From: Rhizobiales bacterium PAR1 | GTDB taxonomy: Bacteria > Pseudomonadota > Alphaproteobacteria > Rhizobiales > Beijerinckiaceae | Reading direction: 5' to 3' | Assembly: GCA_002256205.1 (NCBI GenBank) | Contig: NKIW01000005.1 | Location: 310,001-374,000 of the forward strand | Length of the DNA: 64,000 bases | Shown: in pieces, positions 9,840-19,959 of the stretch | How positions within the stretch are numbered: the first letter of the stretch is position 1 | How the letters are laid out: each line of letters opens with the position of its first letter | Position numbers and translations under genes: made by a program | Notes under the pieces: model-generated | The model's input: the letters and a program-made list of their open reading frames with translations, nothing else | Databases searched by the model: none | Told to the model about the DNA's origin: nothing

Positions 9840-11627
9840 ATGCATTCCGAAGACAATAAAAACCTGCTGCTCGCGATCGCGCTGTCGGTGATCGTCATGA
9901 TCGGCTGGAACTATTTCTACGGGGTGCCGAAGCTCGATCAGCAACGGCAGGCCCAGCAGCAGGCGCAGACGACCGCACCCGCACCGGCAACGCCGGGAGC
10001 CCTGCCGCAGGCGGGCGCCGTCGCAACGCCCGCCGCACCGGGCACTACGACCATTCCCGCCGGCCAACTCCTGAGCCGGGAGGCCGCGCTGGCGCTTTCG
10101 CCGCGTGTCACCATCGAAACCGCGACACTGACCGGCTCGATCTCGCTGATCGGTGGTCGCCTGGATGATCTCAGCCTCGTGAAATTCCGCGAGGAGGTCG
10201 CGAAGACCAGCCCGAACATCGTTCTCTTTGCTCCGGCGAATGCCAAGGACGGCTATTTTGCTGATTTCGGGTGGGTCGGCACCGTCGGCCAGAACATCGC
10301 GCTGCCGGGGCCGGAAACGCGCTGGCAGGCGAGCGGCGACAAGCTTACCGCAACTTCGCCCGTCACGCTGACATGGGATAACGGTCAGGGTCTCATCTTC
10401 TCGCGCAAGATTGCGCTGGATTCGCAGTACCTCTTCACCATCTCGGATAGCGTGAAGAACAACGGCACGGCCCCGGTCGCGCTTTCGGGTTACGGCCGCA
10501 TCTCGCATGTCGGCACTCCGACGACGCTCGGCTTCTACGTGCTGCATGAAGGCCCGATAGGCTATCTCGACGGCAGCCTTCAGGAATTGAAGTTCGACGA
10601 TCTCAAGAAAGCCAAGACCAAGGCTTTCCCGAAGAACGACGGTGGCTGGCTTGGCATTACCGAAAAGTACTGGGCTTCGGCGCTCATTCCCGACCAGCAG
10701 AAGAACTTCTCGGCGGCTTTCGGCGCCTCGGGAACGGGCGATCCGGTCTATGAGGCCGCCGCGATTTCTGATGCGCAGACCATTGCGCCGGGCGCTTCGA
10801 GCGAGACCACGATGCGCCTCTTCGCCGGTGCCAAGGAAGTCGACACCATCAATGCCTATGGCGATGCCCTGGGCATCAAGAAGTTCAACCTGATGATCGA
10901 TTGGGGCTGGTTCTGGTTCATCACCCAGCCGATGTTCAAGCTGATGCAGCTTGTCTTCCACCTTGTCGGCAACTTCGGCGTCACGATCCTCATCGTCACC
11001 GTCATCATCAAGGCTCTGTTCTTCCCGTTGGCCAACAAGTCTTACGCCTCGATGGCCAAGATGAAGGCTGTGCAGCCGGAAATGCTGGCCATCCGCGACC
11101 GCTTCGCCGACGACAAGATGAAGCAGCAGCAGGCGATGATGGAGCTTTACAAGAAGGAGAAGATCAACCCGATGGCAGGCTGCCTGCCCGTTTTGATCCA
11201 GATCCCGGTATTCTTCGCGCTCTACAAGGTGCTGTTCGTGACCATCGAAATGCGGCATGCGCCGTTCTTTGGCTGGATCAAGGACCTTTCCGCTCCGGAC
11301 CCGACCAACCTTTTCAACCTCTTCGGGCTGATCCCCTTCACGCCGCCGTCGATGTTCCATCTCGGCATTTGGCCGATCATCATGGGCATCACGATGTGGT
11401 TCCAGATGAAGATGAACCCGGAGCCGACGGACCCGGTCCAGAAGACCATGTTCGCCTGGATGCCACTGATCTTTACCTTCATGCTCGGCTCGTTCCCCGC
11501 CGGTCTCGTGATCTACTGGGCCTGGAACAACTTGCTCTCGGTCAGCCAGCAGTACCTGATCATGAAGAAGATGGGCACCAAGATCGAGCTGTGGGACAAC
11601 CTCAAGGCCGTGTTCAAGCGGGGTTGA
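9840..11627 (+). CDS. yidC: membrane protein insertase YidC
   Basis: This 595-residue insertase places proteins into the inner membrane, alone or with SecYEG. TM1 lies at about residues 7-24 and a Pro/Ala/Thr-rich linker follows (about 35-70). A large periplasmic beta-domain spans about 75-340. The C-terminal 60KD_IMP core holds about five TM helices from about 350 to 580, with the cytoplasmic helical hairpin rich in Met/Gln/Lys (about 405-440). Length and order fit Gram-negative YidC. No yidD copy is seen in the 132 bases between rnpA and yidC, where an imperfect hairpin with GGCGCC arms occurs at 9729-9756. Confidence 0.97.
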   Translation: MHSEDNKNLLLAIALSVIVMIGWNYFYGVPKLDQQRQAQQQAQTTAPAPATPGALPQAGAVATPAAPGTTTIPAGQLLSREAALALSPRVTIETATLTGSISLIGGRLDDLSLVKFREEVAKTSPNIVLFAPANAKDGYFADFGWVGTVGQNIALPGPETRWQASGDKLTATSPVTLTWDNGQGLIFSRKIALDSQYLFTISDSVKNNGTAPVALSGYGRISHVGTPTTLGFYVLHEGPIGYLDGSLQELKFDDLKKAKTKAFPKNDGGWLGITEKYWASALIPDQQKNFSAAFGASGTGDPVYEAAAISDAQTIAPGASSETTMRLFAGAKEVDTINAYGDALGIKKFNLMIDWGWFWFITQPMFKLMQLVFHLVGNFGVTILIVTVIIKALFFPLANKSYASMAKMKAVQPEMLAIRDRFADDKMKQQQAMMELYKKEKINPMAGCLPVLIQIPVFFALYKVLFVTIEMRHAPFFGWIKDLSAPDPTNLFNLFGLIPFTPPSMFHLGIWPIIMGITMWFQMKMNPEPTDPVQKTMFAWMPLIFTFMLGSFPAGLVIYWAWNNLLSVSQQYLIMKKMGTKIELWDNLKAVFKRG

Positions 11628-11705
11628 ACCCGCTCACAGGCCCCGCACCAGCAACAAGGGATCGTGTGAACCGTCACGCGGTCCGGGCAAGATGAGAGCA
11701 TCGCC

Positions 11706-12389
11706 ATGAGCACGACCGCCACCGGCGATAACGAGATCGATTTCACCGAGTCCGGTCGCAAGCTCTTCGCCCGCGAGTGCGATTTCTATTGGGCCGCCGC
11801 GAAGAAGGACGGGCTCCCGCCGCCGCGTGGGATCGAGATCGCCTTCGCCGGGCGCTCGAACGTCGGCAAATCCTCCCTGATCAACGCGCTGACGAACCGC
11901 ACGGGCCTCGCGCGCACCTCGAACACGCCGGGGAGGACGCAGGAACTCAACTTCTTCGATATCGCCGGCGCTTTCTCCATCGTCGACATGCCCGGCTACG
12001 GCTTTGCCGCCGTCGGCAAGGACAAGGTCAACGCTTGGACCGGGTTGATCCACCATTACCTCAAAGGTCGCGTCGAGCTCGCACGCGTCTTTCTGCTGAT
12101 CGACGCCCGCCACGGCATCAAGGATACGGATAAGCCGATCCTCGATACCCTCGGCAAATCCGCCGTCGCCTATCAGGTGATCCTGACGAAATCGGATGAA
12201 CTGACCGGCGCCGAGCGCATCAAGCGCGTCGCCGAGGTCGAGGCGGCGATCCGCAAGAATGCTGCCGCGCATCCCGAGATCATCTTGACGTCCAGCCGCA
12301 AGAACGACGGCATCGACCGCCTGCGGGCCTCGGTCGCGAGTCTGCTGAATGACCGGCAGGCGCTTCCCGAATGGGCGTGGCCGGAATGA
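11706..12389 (+). CDS. engB: ribosome biogenesis GTP-binding protein YihA/EngB
   Basis: This 227-residue TRAFAC-class GTPase acts in 50S subunit assembly. Visible motifs are G1 GRSNVGKSS (about residues 54-62), G3 DMPGYGFA and G4 TKSD. The gene follows yidC at 78 bases and its stop overlaps the next start (ATGA), so it is in the same transcription unit. Confidence 0.96.
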   Translation: MSTTATGDNEIDFTESGRKLFARECDFYWAAAKKDGLPPPRGIEIAFAGRSNVGKSSLINALTNRTGLARTSNTPGRTQELNFFDIAGAFSIVDMPGYGFAAVGKDKVNAWTGLIHHYLKGRVELARVFLLIDARHGIKDTDKPILDTLGKSAVAYQVILTKSDELTGAERIKRVAEVEAAIRKNAAAHPEIILTSSRKNDGIDRLRASVASLLNDRQALPEWAWPE

Positions 12390-12772
12390 CCGGCTGGCTC
12401 ATCGCGCTTGGCGGCCTCTTCGGTGCGTCGGGCGTTGCACTCTCGGCGATGGCTGCGCATAGTCCGGAAGGCGCGAACCTCAAGACAGCGGCGGATTTCC
12501 TCCTTGTCCACGGCCCGGCGTTTTTCGCCCTTGCCGCGCTGGCCCGCGCGCAGGCGCTGCCCCGCTGGGTCATTGTCGCCGGCGCGCTGGCGCTCGCACT
12601 CGGCCTTGCCTTTTTTGCCGGAGATCTCACGCGCCGCAGCTTCACCGGCTACCGCCTGTTCCCGATGGCCGCGCCTACGGGGGGCACATTGATGATCCTC
12701 GGTTGGGCGTGGTTTGCGCTTGCTGGTATTTTTTCCGCGCTTCGGCCTGCCAAACCGGCAAAGACCGATTGA
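12386..12772 (+). CDS. DUF423 family small membrane protein
   Basis: This 128-residue protein has four predicted hydrophobic helices and the DUF423 (YgdD-like) pattern: an N-terminal LGGLFGASGVALSAMAAH, and a late GYRLFPMAAPTGGTLMILGW. The function is unknown; it is an inner-membrane protein. The start at 12386 overlaps the engB stop by 4 bases, which decides against the ATG at 12371. Confidence 0.85.
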   Translation: MTGWLIALGGLFGASGVALSAMAAHSPEGANLKTAADFLLVHGPAFFALAALARAQALPRWVIVAGALALALGLAFFAGDLTRRSFTGYRLFPMAAPTGGTLMILGWAWFALAGIFSALRPAKPAKTD

Positions 12773-12793
12773 GGTTTTCGGCAAAATCCCGCT

Positions 12794-12812
12794 AAAAAGC
12801 GCAACGCTTTTT
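12794..12812 (+). terminator. terminator-like hairpin before argB
   Basis: AAAAAGCG (12794-12801) pairs with CGCTTTTT (12805-12812) around CAA. The T-run forms part of the stem, as in many bidirectional terminators. It lies between the DUF423 gene and argB, and ends 14 bases before the argB start. Confidence 0.5.
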
Positions 12813-12826
12813 CGCAAGGTTTCCCG

Positions 12827-13723
12827 ATGACCAGACAATCCCTTCCCGATGTTCACACCCGCGCCGAAGTGATCGCCGAGGCGCTGCCCTTCATGCAGCG
12901 TTATGATCAGGAGGTCGTGGTCATCAAGTATGGCGGCCATGCCATGGGCGACCGCGCCGCGGCGGAAGATTTCGCCGAGGACGTGGTGCTGCTCGAACTT
13001 CAGGGCGTCAAACCCATCGTCGTGCATGGCGGCGGCCCGCAGATCGGCAAGATGCTGGATAAACTCGGCATCAAATCCGAATTTCAGGGTGGTTTGCGCG
13101 TCACCGACAAGGCGACGGTGGAAATCGTCGAGATGGTGCTCGCCGGCTCGATCAACAAGCAGATCGTCGGCTGGATCGGCGCCGAGGGCGGCAAGGCCAT
13201 CGGCCTTTGCGGCAAGGACGGCGGCATGGTCACCGCCAAGAAGCTGACCCGCACCGTTCGCGACCCGGATTCCCACATCGAGCGCGAGCTGGATCTCGGC
13301 TTCGTCGGCGACCCCCACAAAGTCGACCGTACGGTGCTTGATGCGGTCCTGAAAGCCGAACTCATCCCCGTGCTCGCACCGGTCGCGATCGGCGAGGATG
13401 GCGAAACCTACAATGTCAACGCCGACACCTTCGCGGGTGCCATCGCTGGAGCGATGAAGGCCAAGCGCCTGCTGTTGCTGACGGATGTGCCGGGCGTTCT
13501 GGACAAGGACAAGAAGCTCATCCCGCAGCTCACGATTGACCAGTGTCGTGGTCTTATCGCCGATGGTACCGTGACGGCGGGCATGATCCCCAAGATCGAG
13601 ACCTGCATCTACGCCATTGAGCAGGGTGTTGAGGGCGTTGTCATCCTCGATGGCAAGGTGCCGCACGCGGTGCTGCTCGAACTCCTGACCGAGCATGGCG
13701 CCGGGACTTTGATTACGGCGTGA
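12827..13723 (+). CDS. argB: acetylglutamate kinase
   Basis: This 298-residue amino-acid kinase phosphorylates N-acetylglutamate, the second step of arginine synthesis. The phosphate-binding motifs are [10 protein letters not shown] (about residues 27-36) and [13 protein letters not shown] (about 64-76), and a late segment reads [13 protein letters not shown]. The N-terminal extension before the first strand is typical of arginine-inhibited hexameric enzymes. argD and argF lie 22 kb away at 35.2-37.5 kb. Confidence 0.97.
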   Translation: MTRQSLPDVHTRAEVIAEALPFMQRYDQEVVVIKYGGHAMGDRAAAEDFAEDVVLLELQGVKPIVVHGGGPQIGKMLDKLGIKSEFQGGLRVTDKATVEIVEMVLAGSINKQIVGWIGAEGGKAIGLCGKDGGMVTAKKLTRTVRDPDSHIERELDLGFVGDPHKVDRTVLDAVLKAELIPVLAPVAIGEDGETYNVNADTFAGAIAGAMKAKRLLLLTDVPGVLDKDKKLIPQLTIDQCRGLIADGTVTAGMIPKIETCIYAIEQGVEGVVILDGKVPHAVLLELLTEHGAGTLITA

Positions 13724-13737
13724 TTCCGAACGTCGGG

Positions 13738-13762
13738 CATCACCGGGCTTGACCCGGTGATG
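13738..13762. repeat. intergenic palindrome between convergent argB and truA
   Basis: CATCACCGGG (13738-13747) and CCCGGTGATG (13753-13762) form a perfect 10-bp stem around CTTGA. It lies between two convergent genes and has no T-tract. It looks like the GC-rich palindromic repeats common between genes in Alphaproteobacteria, and may shield or end both transcripts. Confidence 0.6.
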
Positions 13763-13785
13763 CAACCTTCCTGAATACCATCAGA

Positions 13786-14562
13786 TCAGCGCCCGTCGGG
13801 CACCACGCGCGGATCAACCGCGTAATCCACCTTCATGAAATAGAGCCCGTCCGGCGGGGCGACCGGGCCGCAGCGCGCGCGATCCATCGCATCAAGCGCC
13901 GCGCGCATTTCGCTGATCGGCCAGGTGCCGTGCCCGATTTTGGCGAGGCTGCCGACCATCGAGCGCACCTGATTGTGGAGGAAACTCCGCGCGCTTGCTT
14001 CGACCCAGATTTCCTCGCCGTGTCGGGAAACCTCGAGCCGCTCCAGCGTCCTCACAGGGCTTTTCGCCTGGCAGGCCGATGCGCGGAAAGTCGTGAAATC
14101 ATGCTTGCCGAGAATGGTCTGCGCGGCCTCGTGCATCCGCTCACAGTCGAGCGGTTTCGCAACATGCCAGACACGATTCCGGTCCAGCGCCGAAGGGGGG
14201 CGACGGTTGAGAATCCGGTAGCGGTAATGCCGGCGGATGGCGGAGATGCGCGCGTCAAACCCCTCCGGCGCCTCGGCGACGCTCAGCACGGCAACGCTCT
14301 CGCCCGCGGCTGTAAGGTGGGCGTTGAGCCCGTCGCGCAGAACATCGGTCCGCCAGGGCTTGTCGAGGTCGACATGGATCACTTGTCCGAGGGCATGCAC
14401 ACCGGCATCGGTCCGCCCCGCGCAGATGATGCGGCGCTCGGTGTCTTTCATCCTGGCGATGGCGCGCTCGACGGCGTCTTGCACGGTCCGCCCGCCGGTC
14501 TGGCTTTGCCAGCCCTGATAGGGCGCGCCGAAATATTCGAGCGTGAGGACGAAGCGGGCCAC
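13786..14562 (-). CDS. truA: tRNA pseudouridine(38-40) synthase
   Basis: This 258-residue enzyme isomerises uridines 38-40 in the tRNA anticodon arm. The catalytic Asp is in [10 protein letters not shown] (about residues 48-57), and the N-terminus carries the family strand [12 protein letters not shown]. It lies three bases downstream of fmt on the same strand, the usual def-fmt-truA order. Confidence 0.97.
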   Translation of the reverse strand: MARFVLTLEYFGAPYQGWQSQTGGRTVQDAVERAIARMKDTERRIICAGRTDAGVHALGQVIHVDLDKPWRTDVLRDGLNAHLTAAGESVAVLSVAEAPEGFDARISAIRRHYRYRILNRRPPSALDRNRVWHVAKPLDCERMHEAAQTILGKHDFTTFRASACQAKSPVRTLERLEVSRHGEEIWVEASARSFLHNQVRSMVGSLAKIGHGTWPISEMRAALDAMDRARCGPVAPPDGLYFMKVDYAVDPRVVPDGR

Positions 14563-14565
14563 GCC

Positions 14566-15501
14566 CTAGAGGGCCCGAATGCCCGGCGTGATCGCCGCGC
14601 CATTGAGGAAATCCGCCGCGCTCATCGCGCCCTTGCCTGCAGGCTGGACCTCGAAAAGCCGGATCACGCCCTTGCCACAGGCAATGGTAAGCTGCCCGTC
14701 GAGGACCGCCCCCGGCGTACCCGAACCCTCGGCGACTGCCGCGCGGAGCACCTTGATCCGCTTTACGCCCTGACCCCAATCGATCTCGCAGAACGCGCCC
14801 GGCGCCGGCGAAAGCCCCCGGATGTGGTCATGCACGGCCTGCGCGGACTTCGAAAAATCAATCCGGCACTCGTCCTTGGTAATCTTGGCGGCATAGGTCA
14901 CGCCCGCTTCCGGCTGCGGCGAAAATCCGAGCGAGCCACGCTCCAGCGCCGCCAGAGCCCGCACCATCAGGTCCGCACCGACTACCATCAGCTTGTCATG
15001 CAGCATCCCGGCGGTCATCTCGGGCGTGATGGTCACACGCTCGGCCATACCGACCGGGCCGGTATCGAGTCCCTCGTCCATCCGCATCACCATGACACCG
15101 GATTCCGCATCCCCGGCCATGATGGCGCGCTGGATCGGCGCGGCCCCGCGCCAGCGCGGCAGGAGCGAGCCGTGAAGGTTGAGGCAACCCAGCCCCGGTG
15201 CATCGAGCACTGGCTTGGGCAGGATCATCCCATAGGCGACGACCACCGCGACATCGGCGTCGTGCGCTGCGAATTCCGCCTGTGCCTCGGCGTTGCGCAG
15301 CGATTTCGGCGTGAAAACCGGGATGCCGAAGCGCTTGGCGCATTGGTGCACCGGGCTCTCAACAAGATCGAGTCCGCGCCGCCCGCCCGGCGCCGGCGCA
15401 CGGGTGTAGCAGGCAACGACCTCATGTCCCTGCCCGAGGATCTCGGTGAGGGTGGGGACCGCGAAACCCGGCGTCCCCATGAAGATGATGCGGAGGCTCA
15501 C
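14566..15501 (-). CDS. fmt: methionyl-tRNA formyltransferase
   Basis: This 311-residue enzyme formylates initiator Met-tRNA using 10-formyltetrahydrofolate. Motifs are the N-terminal [14 protein letters not shown], the folate-site region around [18 protein letters not shown] (with the catalytic N and H), and a C-terminal OB-like domain. Its start overlaps the def stop by 4 bases, so formylation and deformylation enzymes are co-translated. Confidence 0.97.
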   Translation of the reverse strand: MSLRIIFMGTPGFAVPTLTEILGQGHEVVACYTRAPAPGGRRGLDLVESPVHQCAKRFGIPVFTPKSLRNAEAQAEFAAHDADVAVVVAYGMILPKPVLDAPGLGCLNLHGSLLPRWRGAAPIQRAIMAGDAESGVMVMRMDEGLDTGPVGMAERVTITPEMTAGMLHDKLMVVGADLMVRALAALERGSLGFSPQPEAGVTYAAKITKDECRIDFSKSAQAVHDHIRGLSPAPGAFCEIDWGQGVKRIKVLRAAVAEGSGTPGAVLDGQLTIACGKGVIRLFEVQPAGKGAMSAADFLNGAAITPGIRAL

Positions 15502-16019
15502 GCCTCGTCGTCCCGCTGACGGGCGAGCTTGGTGAATTTCTTCATCACCCGGTCGCGCTTGAGCTTGGAGAGGTGATCGATAAACAGGATACCATTGAGG
15601 TGATCGATCTCATGCTGGATGCAGGTCGCGAAGACGCCATCCGCCTCGATCTCGTGCTCCTTGAAATCGATGTCGCGGTATTTGAGCCGCACCTTGTCCG
15701 GCCGCTCGACGCTCGCGTAGTAATCGGGGATGGAGAGGCAGCCCTCCTCCATCTCGCGCAATTCCTCGGAGTGCCAGGTAATCTCGGGGTTGATCAGCGT
15801 CATCGGCTCCTGTGTATCGTCGCGCCGGGAAACATCGAGCGTGACGACGCGAAGCGGCTCGCCGATCTGGATCGCGGCAAGGCCGATGCCCGGCGCCTTG
15901 TACATCGTCGCGAACATGTCATCGACGAGACGGCGCACATCCTTGTCCATGCCCTGAACCGGCTTGGAGATCAGGCGCAATTGCGAATCAGGGATAAAAA
16001 CGAGCGGTTTGACAGGCAT
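15498..16019 (-). CDS. def: peptide deformylase
   Basis: This 173-residue metalloenzyme removes the N-formyl group from new proteins. All three signature motifs are present: [17 protein letters not shown] (metal-binding Cys), and [11 protein letters not shown] (HExxH-type metal site). It is first in the def-fmt-truA group. Confidence 0.97.
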   Translation of the reverse strand: MPVKPLVFIPDSQLRLISKPVQGMDKDVRRLVDDMFATMYKAPGIGLAAIQIGEPLRVVTLDVSRRDDTQEPMTLINPEITWHSEELREMEEGCLSIPDYYASVERPDKVRLKYRDIDFKEHEIEADGVFATCIQHEIDHLNGILFIDHLSKLKRDRVMKKFTKLARQRDDEA

Positions 16020-16143
16020 GAAATGAACTCCGGCCGGCTCCCATAAAACTTGCAGGAAGCCGGGTCAACACAACAGTAATTTGTTCCTGATTTCAGAGGG
16101 TTGGAGGTTCACGCCCGCGCCGCTCCGATAAAAAACGCAGACC

Positions 16144-17301
16144 TCAGGTAAAAAAGCCGATGATCGCGCGGCCATAGACCCGCGCCAGCCCATCGACGTC
16201 CGAAATCGTCACGCGCTCGTCGATCTTGTGCATCGTCTTGCCAACCACACCGAATTCGATCACCGGGCAATAGGCCTGAATGAACCGCGCATCCGAGGTG
16301 CCGCCGGTGGTCGAGAGCTGCGGCTTAATGCCCGTCTCGGCCTCGACCGCCGCCGCGACCATCTCCACAAAGGGACCGGGCTTGGTCAGGAACGCTTCTG
16401 CGTTGGTCGGGTGGCAGACGAGCGTATAGTTCGGCGCATCGTTGACACCGGCGAGGCGGCGGCGCAGCTCGGCCTCCAGCGTCTGGCTCGTCCAGGTATC
16501 GTTGAAGCGGATGTTGAATTTCGCGGTCGCGCTGGCCGGAATGACATTGCGGGCCGGGTTGTCCACGTCAACCGAGGTGAACTCGAGGTTCGTCGGGCCG
16601 AAATGCGCGGTGCCGTGATCGAGCGGCTCTTTGAGCGGCGCCATCAGCCGCATCAACCCGTCGATAGGGTTTTTCGCCAGATGCGGATAGGCGACATGGC
16701 CCTGCGCCCCCTCGACGATGAGATCGCCGGAGAGCGAACCGCGTCGGCCGATCTTCATCATGTCGCCGAAGGTCTCGGGGCAGGTGGGTTCTCCGAGAAG
16801 GCAAGCATCGAAGCGTTCGCCGCGTGCCTTCGCCCATGCCAGCAGCTTCACGGTGCCGTTGATGGCATCGGCTTCTTCGTCCCCCGTAATCAGAAAGGCG
16901 ATCGAGCCGTTTGTCGGCACGCCATAGGTGTCGATATGGTTGAGCACGGCGGCAATCGCGGCCGCGACTCCGGACTTCATGTCGCTCGCGCCGCGACCCC
17001 AGATTTCGCCGTCGATTACATCGCCGGAGAAGGGCGCACGGGACCAGCGGGATTCGTCCCCGGTCGGCACAACATCGGTATGCCCGGCGAAAACGAGGCA
17101 GGGGCCTTCTCCGCCGATGCGGGCATAGAGGTTTTCGACATCATAAGTCCGGGCCTCGGAGAATACCGGGCGATGCACCTCGAAACCGTAGGGCTTGAGC
17201 CAGCCTTCGATGAGGCTGAGCGCGCCGCCTTCGGTAGGCGTCACGCTGGCGCATTGCACGAGGGCGCGCGTCATTTCAGTGGCGCGAGAAAGCGTCGTCA
17301 T
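16144..17301 (-). CDS. dapE: succinyl-diaminopimelate desuccinylase
   Basis: This 385-residue M20-family zinc enzyme makes LL-diaminopimelate for lysine and cell wall. The metal-site motif FAGHTDVVPTGD is at about residues 71-82, the catalytic Glu lies in TGDEEADA (about 138-145), and the lid/dimer domain and a late HKIDERV follow. It is 18 bases downstream of the Anbu gene on the same strand, so read-through is possible although the functions differ. Confidence 0.95.
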   Translation of the reverse strand: MTTLSRATEMTRALVQCASVTPTEGGALSLIEGWLKPYGFEVHRPVFSEARTYDVENLYARIGGEGPCLVFAGHTDVVPTGDESRWSRAPFSGDVIDGEIWGRGASDMKSGVAAAIAAVLNHIDTYGVPTNGSIAFLITGDEEADAINGTVKLLAWAKARGERFDACLLGEPTCPETFGDMMKIGRRGSLSGDLIVEGAQGHVAYPHLAKNPIDGLMRLMAPLKEPLDHGTAHFGPTNLEFTSVDVDNPARNVIPASATAKFNIRFNDTWTSQTLEAELRRRLAGVNDAPNYTLVCHPTNAEAFLTKPGPFVEMVAAAVEAETGIKPQLSTTGGTSDARFIQAYCPVIEFGVVGKTMHKIDERVTISDVDGLARVYGRAIIGFFT

Positions 17302-17318
17302 CGGGGCCTCTTAAGCGA

Positions 17319-18068
17319 TCAGTTGGTGGGCTTGGGCTTATAGGGAGGGGTTGGAATATCGATATGCGCGCGTCGAAGCGCGGCGGACCAGCGCTCGCGC
17401 AAATCGTGGAAATAAGGCTCACCTGCCTCGATCCGGTGCTCGACCTCGGGCACGATGGCATCGCGCCGCATCACCAGAATATCGATCGGCAGGCCGACGC
17501 CGAGGTTCGAGCGCATGGTCGAATCCATCGAAATGAGCCCAAGTTTCAACGCATCATAAAGATCGCTCTTGAACGTCACGGCGCGATCAAGAATCGGCTT
17601 GCCGTACTTGTGCTCGCCGATCTGGAGATAGGGCGTATCGGCGGTTGCCTCGATGAAGTTCCCGGCCTTGTAGAGCATGAAGAGGCGCAGCGAGCGCCCC
17701 TCGATTTGCCCGGCGAGCAGCATCGAAACCTCAACTGAGGCGCCATGCTGTTCAAGCGCAGGACCGTCCGTTTTGTAAACGTAGCGGATGACTTCGCCGA
17801 CGAACTGCGCCGCGCGAAACATCGAGGGTTGGTCGAGCAAGGTTTCAAAATGCCCGTCCTCGCGCTGGAGCCCTTCGCGCAGGATCGAGATCACGGATTG
17901 TGTGAAGCCGAGATTTCCGGCTGTGGCGAGCGAGAACAGCTTTTTCCCCGGATCACGGAAGATATGCAGCTTGCGGAATGTCGCCACGTTATCGAGACCA
18001 GCGTTGGTGCGCGTGTCGGCGATCATCACCAACCCTTCGCCTGTCAGAATGCCTACGCAATAGGTCAT
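17319..18068 (-). CDS. Anbu (proteasome beta-subunit homologue) peptidase
   Basis: This 249-residue Ntn-hydrolase belongs to the Anbu/BPH family. The product begins MTYCVGIL, so removal of Met would expose Thr as the catalytic nucleophile. The proteasome-like Asp (D18, in IADTRTNAG) and Lys (K33, in FRKLHIF) follow at the expected spacing. It is the last-transcribed of four genes with a transglutaminase-like protein, an alpha-E protein and an ATP-grasp protein, the known genomic company of Anbu. The natural substrate of Anbu is not established. Confidence 0.92.
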   Translation of the reverse strand: MTYCVGILTGEGLVMIADTRTNAGLDNVATFRKLHIFRDPGKKLFSLATAGNLGFTQSVISILREGLQREDGHFETLLDQPSMFRAAQFVGEVIRYVYKTDGPALEQHGASVEVSMLLAGQIEGRSLRLFMLYKAGNFIEATADTPYLQIGEHKYGKPILDRAVTFKSDLYDALKLGLISMDSTMRSNLGVGLPIDILVMRRDAIVPEVEHRIEAGEPYFHDLRERWSAALRRAHIDIPTPPYKPKPTN

Positions 18069-18150
18069 AGTTCGGTGGACTCCCGTGGAACGAGGTTCGC
18101 GAATACGGCGCGCACCGTAAAAAGGAAAGGGTGGAAGCGTCCGAACGCGA

Positions 18151-18975
18151 CTAATGATCGACGAGCGAACGCCCTTCGCTGAGCGAAATCGCGACCTTCA
18201 TCGCTTCGCCTGATCCCCCAAGCCTTGCACCGCGAATGGGCGCCGCTTCAAGATAATCTCGTCCGATGGCGACGCGAATGTAGCGTTGGTCGGCGCAGGC
18301 GCCATTCGCCGGGTCGAATCCGATCCAGCCGATGCCCGGCACGCTGACTTCGGCCCAGGCATGGCCCGCCTCCTGCTGATCGGTGTCGGAGCGGAAGAAA
18401 TAGCCCGAGACATAGCGTGCCGGCAGCCCGCGCGAGCGCGCAGCAGCGACGAAAACATGCGCGAAATCCTGACACACGCCGGTGCGGGCCTGGAAAGCCT
18501 CGCCTGCCCGCGTCGCGGCATGGGTCTCGCCCGGGACGAACGCGAAATCGCGGTGGATGGTCGCGTTCATCTGATGCAGGAACGAGAGCGCATGCCCGCC
18601 CTCCTGTCCGGCAATATCGGCGGCGAATTCGGCCAGTTCTGGCGTCGCTTCGGTCAGCGGCGTGTCGCTCTGCCAGTAGCTTGCCGGAAAGCGCTCGAGC
18701 GTGCCGCGGACGATGCCGCTATCATCGGAAACGTCGATTTCGCCCTCGACGAGAATCCGCAGACCAGTCAACGGTCCGTCGATGGAAAACGTATGGCAGA
18801 TGTTGCCATAGGCATCCTCATCACGCACCAGGCGGCCATCTGCGTCGATCTCGACGCGCCACTGACGGACGAACTGGGTCGCGTGATTGCGCGGCGTGAG
18901 CCGCAGGATCTGGATCGCGCCGCGCGCCGGTTCGGCATAGGTATAGGCGGTCTCATGGCGCAGTTTCAGCCGCAT
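18151..18975 (-). CDS. transglutaminase-like cysteine peptidase family protein (Anbu operon)
   Basis: This protein of about 274 residues has an N-terminal beta-rich region (MRLKLRHETAYTYAEPARGA) and a transglutaminase core. The Cys-His-Asp triad is visible in GVCQDFA, AGHAWAEV and GFDPANG. The family contains papain-fold peptidases or amide-forming enzymes. The start at 18975 matches the family N-terminus; the open frame upstream to 19143 overlaps the preceding gene in another frame. It lies between the Anbu and alpha-E genes. Confidence 0.92.
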   Translation of the reverse strand: MRLKLRHETAYTYAEPARGAIQILRLTPRNHATQFVRQWRVEIDADGRLVRDEDAYGNICHTFSIDGPLTGLRILVEGEIDVSDDSGIVRGTLERFPASYWQSDTPLTEATPELAEFAADIAGQEGGHALSFLHQMNATIHRDFAFVPGETHAATRAGEAFQARTGVCQDFAHVFVAAARSRGLPARYVSGYFFRSDTDQQEAGHAWAEVSVPGIGWIGFDPANGACADQRYIRVAIGRDYLEAAPIRGARLGGSGEAMKVAISLSEGRSLVDH

Positions 18976-19003
18976 GGGATCCCCCTTTTCCGCGCATACC
19001 CGC

Positions 19004-19945
19004 TCATTGGAGATACTGCTCGCTGATCGCGAGCCCGAGCTGGTTGTTGTCCGAGATGAACCGCGACAGGAACTCGTGCAGCCCGGTCTGGAAAAGGGTG
19101 TCGATGTCGAGGTTTTGCAGCCCGGCGAAGGTCTGGCGCACAAGCCGCTGGCTCGCGCCCTGCCGTCCGTATTGCTCGGCGAGATGGTCGAGCACGGTGT
19201 TGAGCGCCTCGTAGGAGGAGATCAGCGAACGCGGCTGTTGCGGCTTCAGGATCAGGAAGTCGGCCACCAGCCAGGGCTTGATGCCACCGCGATAAATGAG
19301 ATGATACGAGTTCAGCGCCGAAACAGCGCGCAGCAGCGCTGACCACTGGAAATAATCGAGCCCGCCGCCGACCGGCTCGGTTTTCGGCAGCACGACATGG
19401 TATTTCACATCGAGCAGGCGCGCGGTGTTATCCGCCCGCTCGACTAGCATGCCGAGCCGCTGGAACCAGAAATGATCGGTCCTGAGCATCGTACGATAGG
19501 CCGCACCATCGAAACGGAGCGAGACTTCTTTGACGAAGGCGAGAAACTTGGTCAGATCCTTCGAGGTGAAGCTCTCGAACTTGAGCCGCTTCATCTCGTT
19601 CCAGGCGTCGTTGAGAATCTCCCACATTTCGGTGGTCATGGCGGTGCGCACGGCACGCGCATTGTGGCGCGCGGTCTCGATGCAGGCGCGGATCGAATAG
19701 GGGTTATTCGCGCCAGCGATGATGAAATGCGTCACATTTGCCTGATTGGCGACATCGTAGCTTTCGAAGAAGAGATCACGGCATACAGCGATATCGATCG
19801 CGCTTTCCCACTCGTTAGAAGTGCCGGCATAGGCCGAAGGAAGCGTTGCGAGGCGCAAAGCAACATCGAGAATGCGCGCTAGACTTTCCGCGCGTTCGAC
19901 ATAGCGCGAGAGCCAGAAAAGATTGTCGGCGGTCCGGGCCAGCAT
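19004..19945 (-). CDS. alpha-E domain protein (DUF403)
   Basis: This 313-residue, mostly helical protein carries the conserved N-terminus LARTADNLFWLSRYVERAES of the alpha-E (DUF403) family. No enzymatic motif is known. In many genomes it is encoded beside a circularly permuted ATP-grasp protein and a transglutaminase, as here, and is thought to work with the ligase. It follows the ATP-grasp gene by 14 bases. Confidence 0.93.
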   Translation of the reverse strand: MLARTADNLFWLSRYVERAESLARILDVALRLATLPSAYAGTSNEWESAIDIAVCRDLFFESYDVANQANVTHFIIAGANNPYSIRACIETARHNARAVRTAMTTEMWEILNDAWNEMKRLKFESFTSKDLTKFLAFVKEVSLRFDGAAYRTMLRTDHFWFQRLGMLVERADNTARLLDVKYHVVLPKTEPVGGGLDYFQWSALLRAVSALNSYHLIYRGGIKPWLVADFLILKPQQPRSLISSYEALNTVLDHLAEQYGRQGASQRLVRQTFAGLQNLDIDTLFQTGLHEFLSRFISDNNQLGLAISEQYLQ

Positions 19946-19959
19946 GATGAAACCTCCCC

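Noticed and set aside
9291-11360. Long open frame antisense to rnpA and yidC (689 codons).
   Set aside because: It covers two certain genes on the other strand and shows no family motif; it is a GC-bias shadow.
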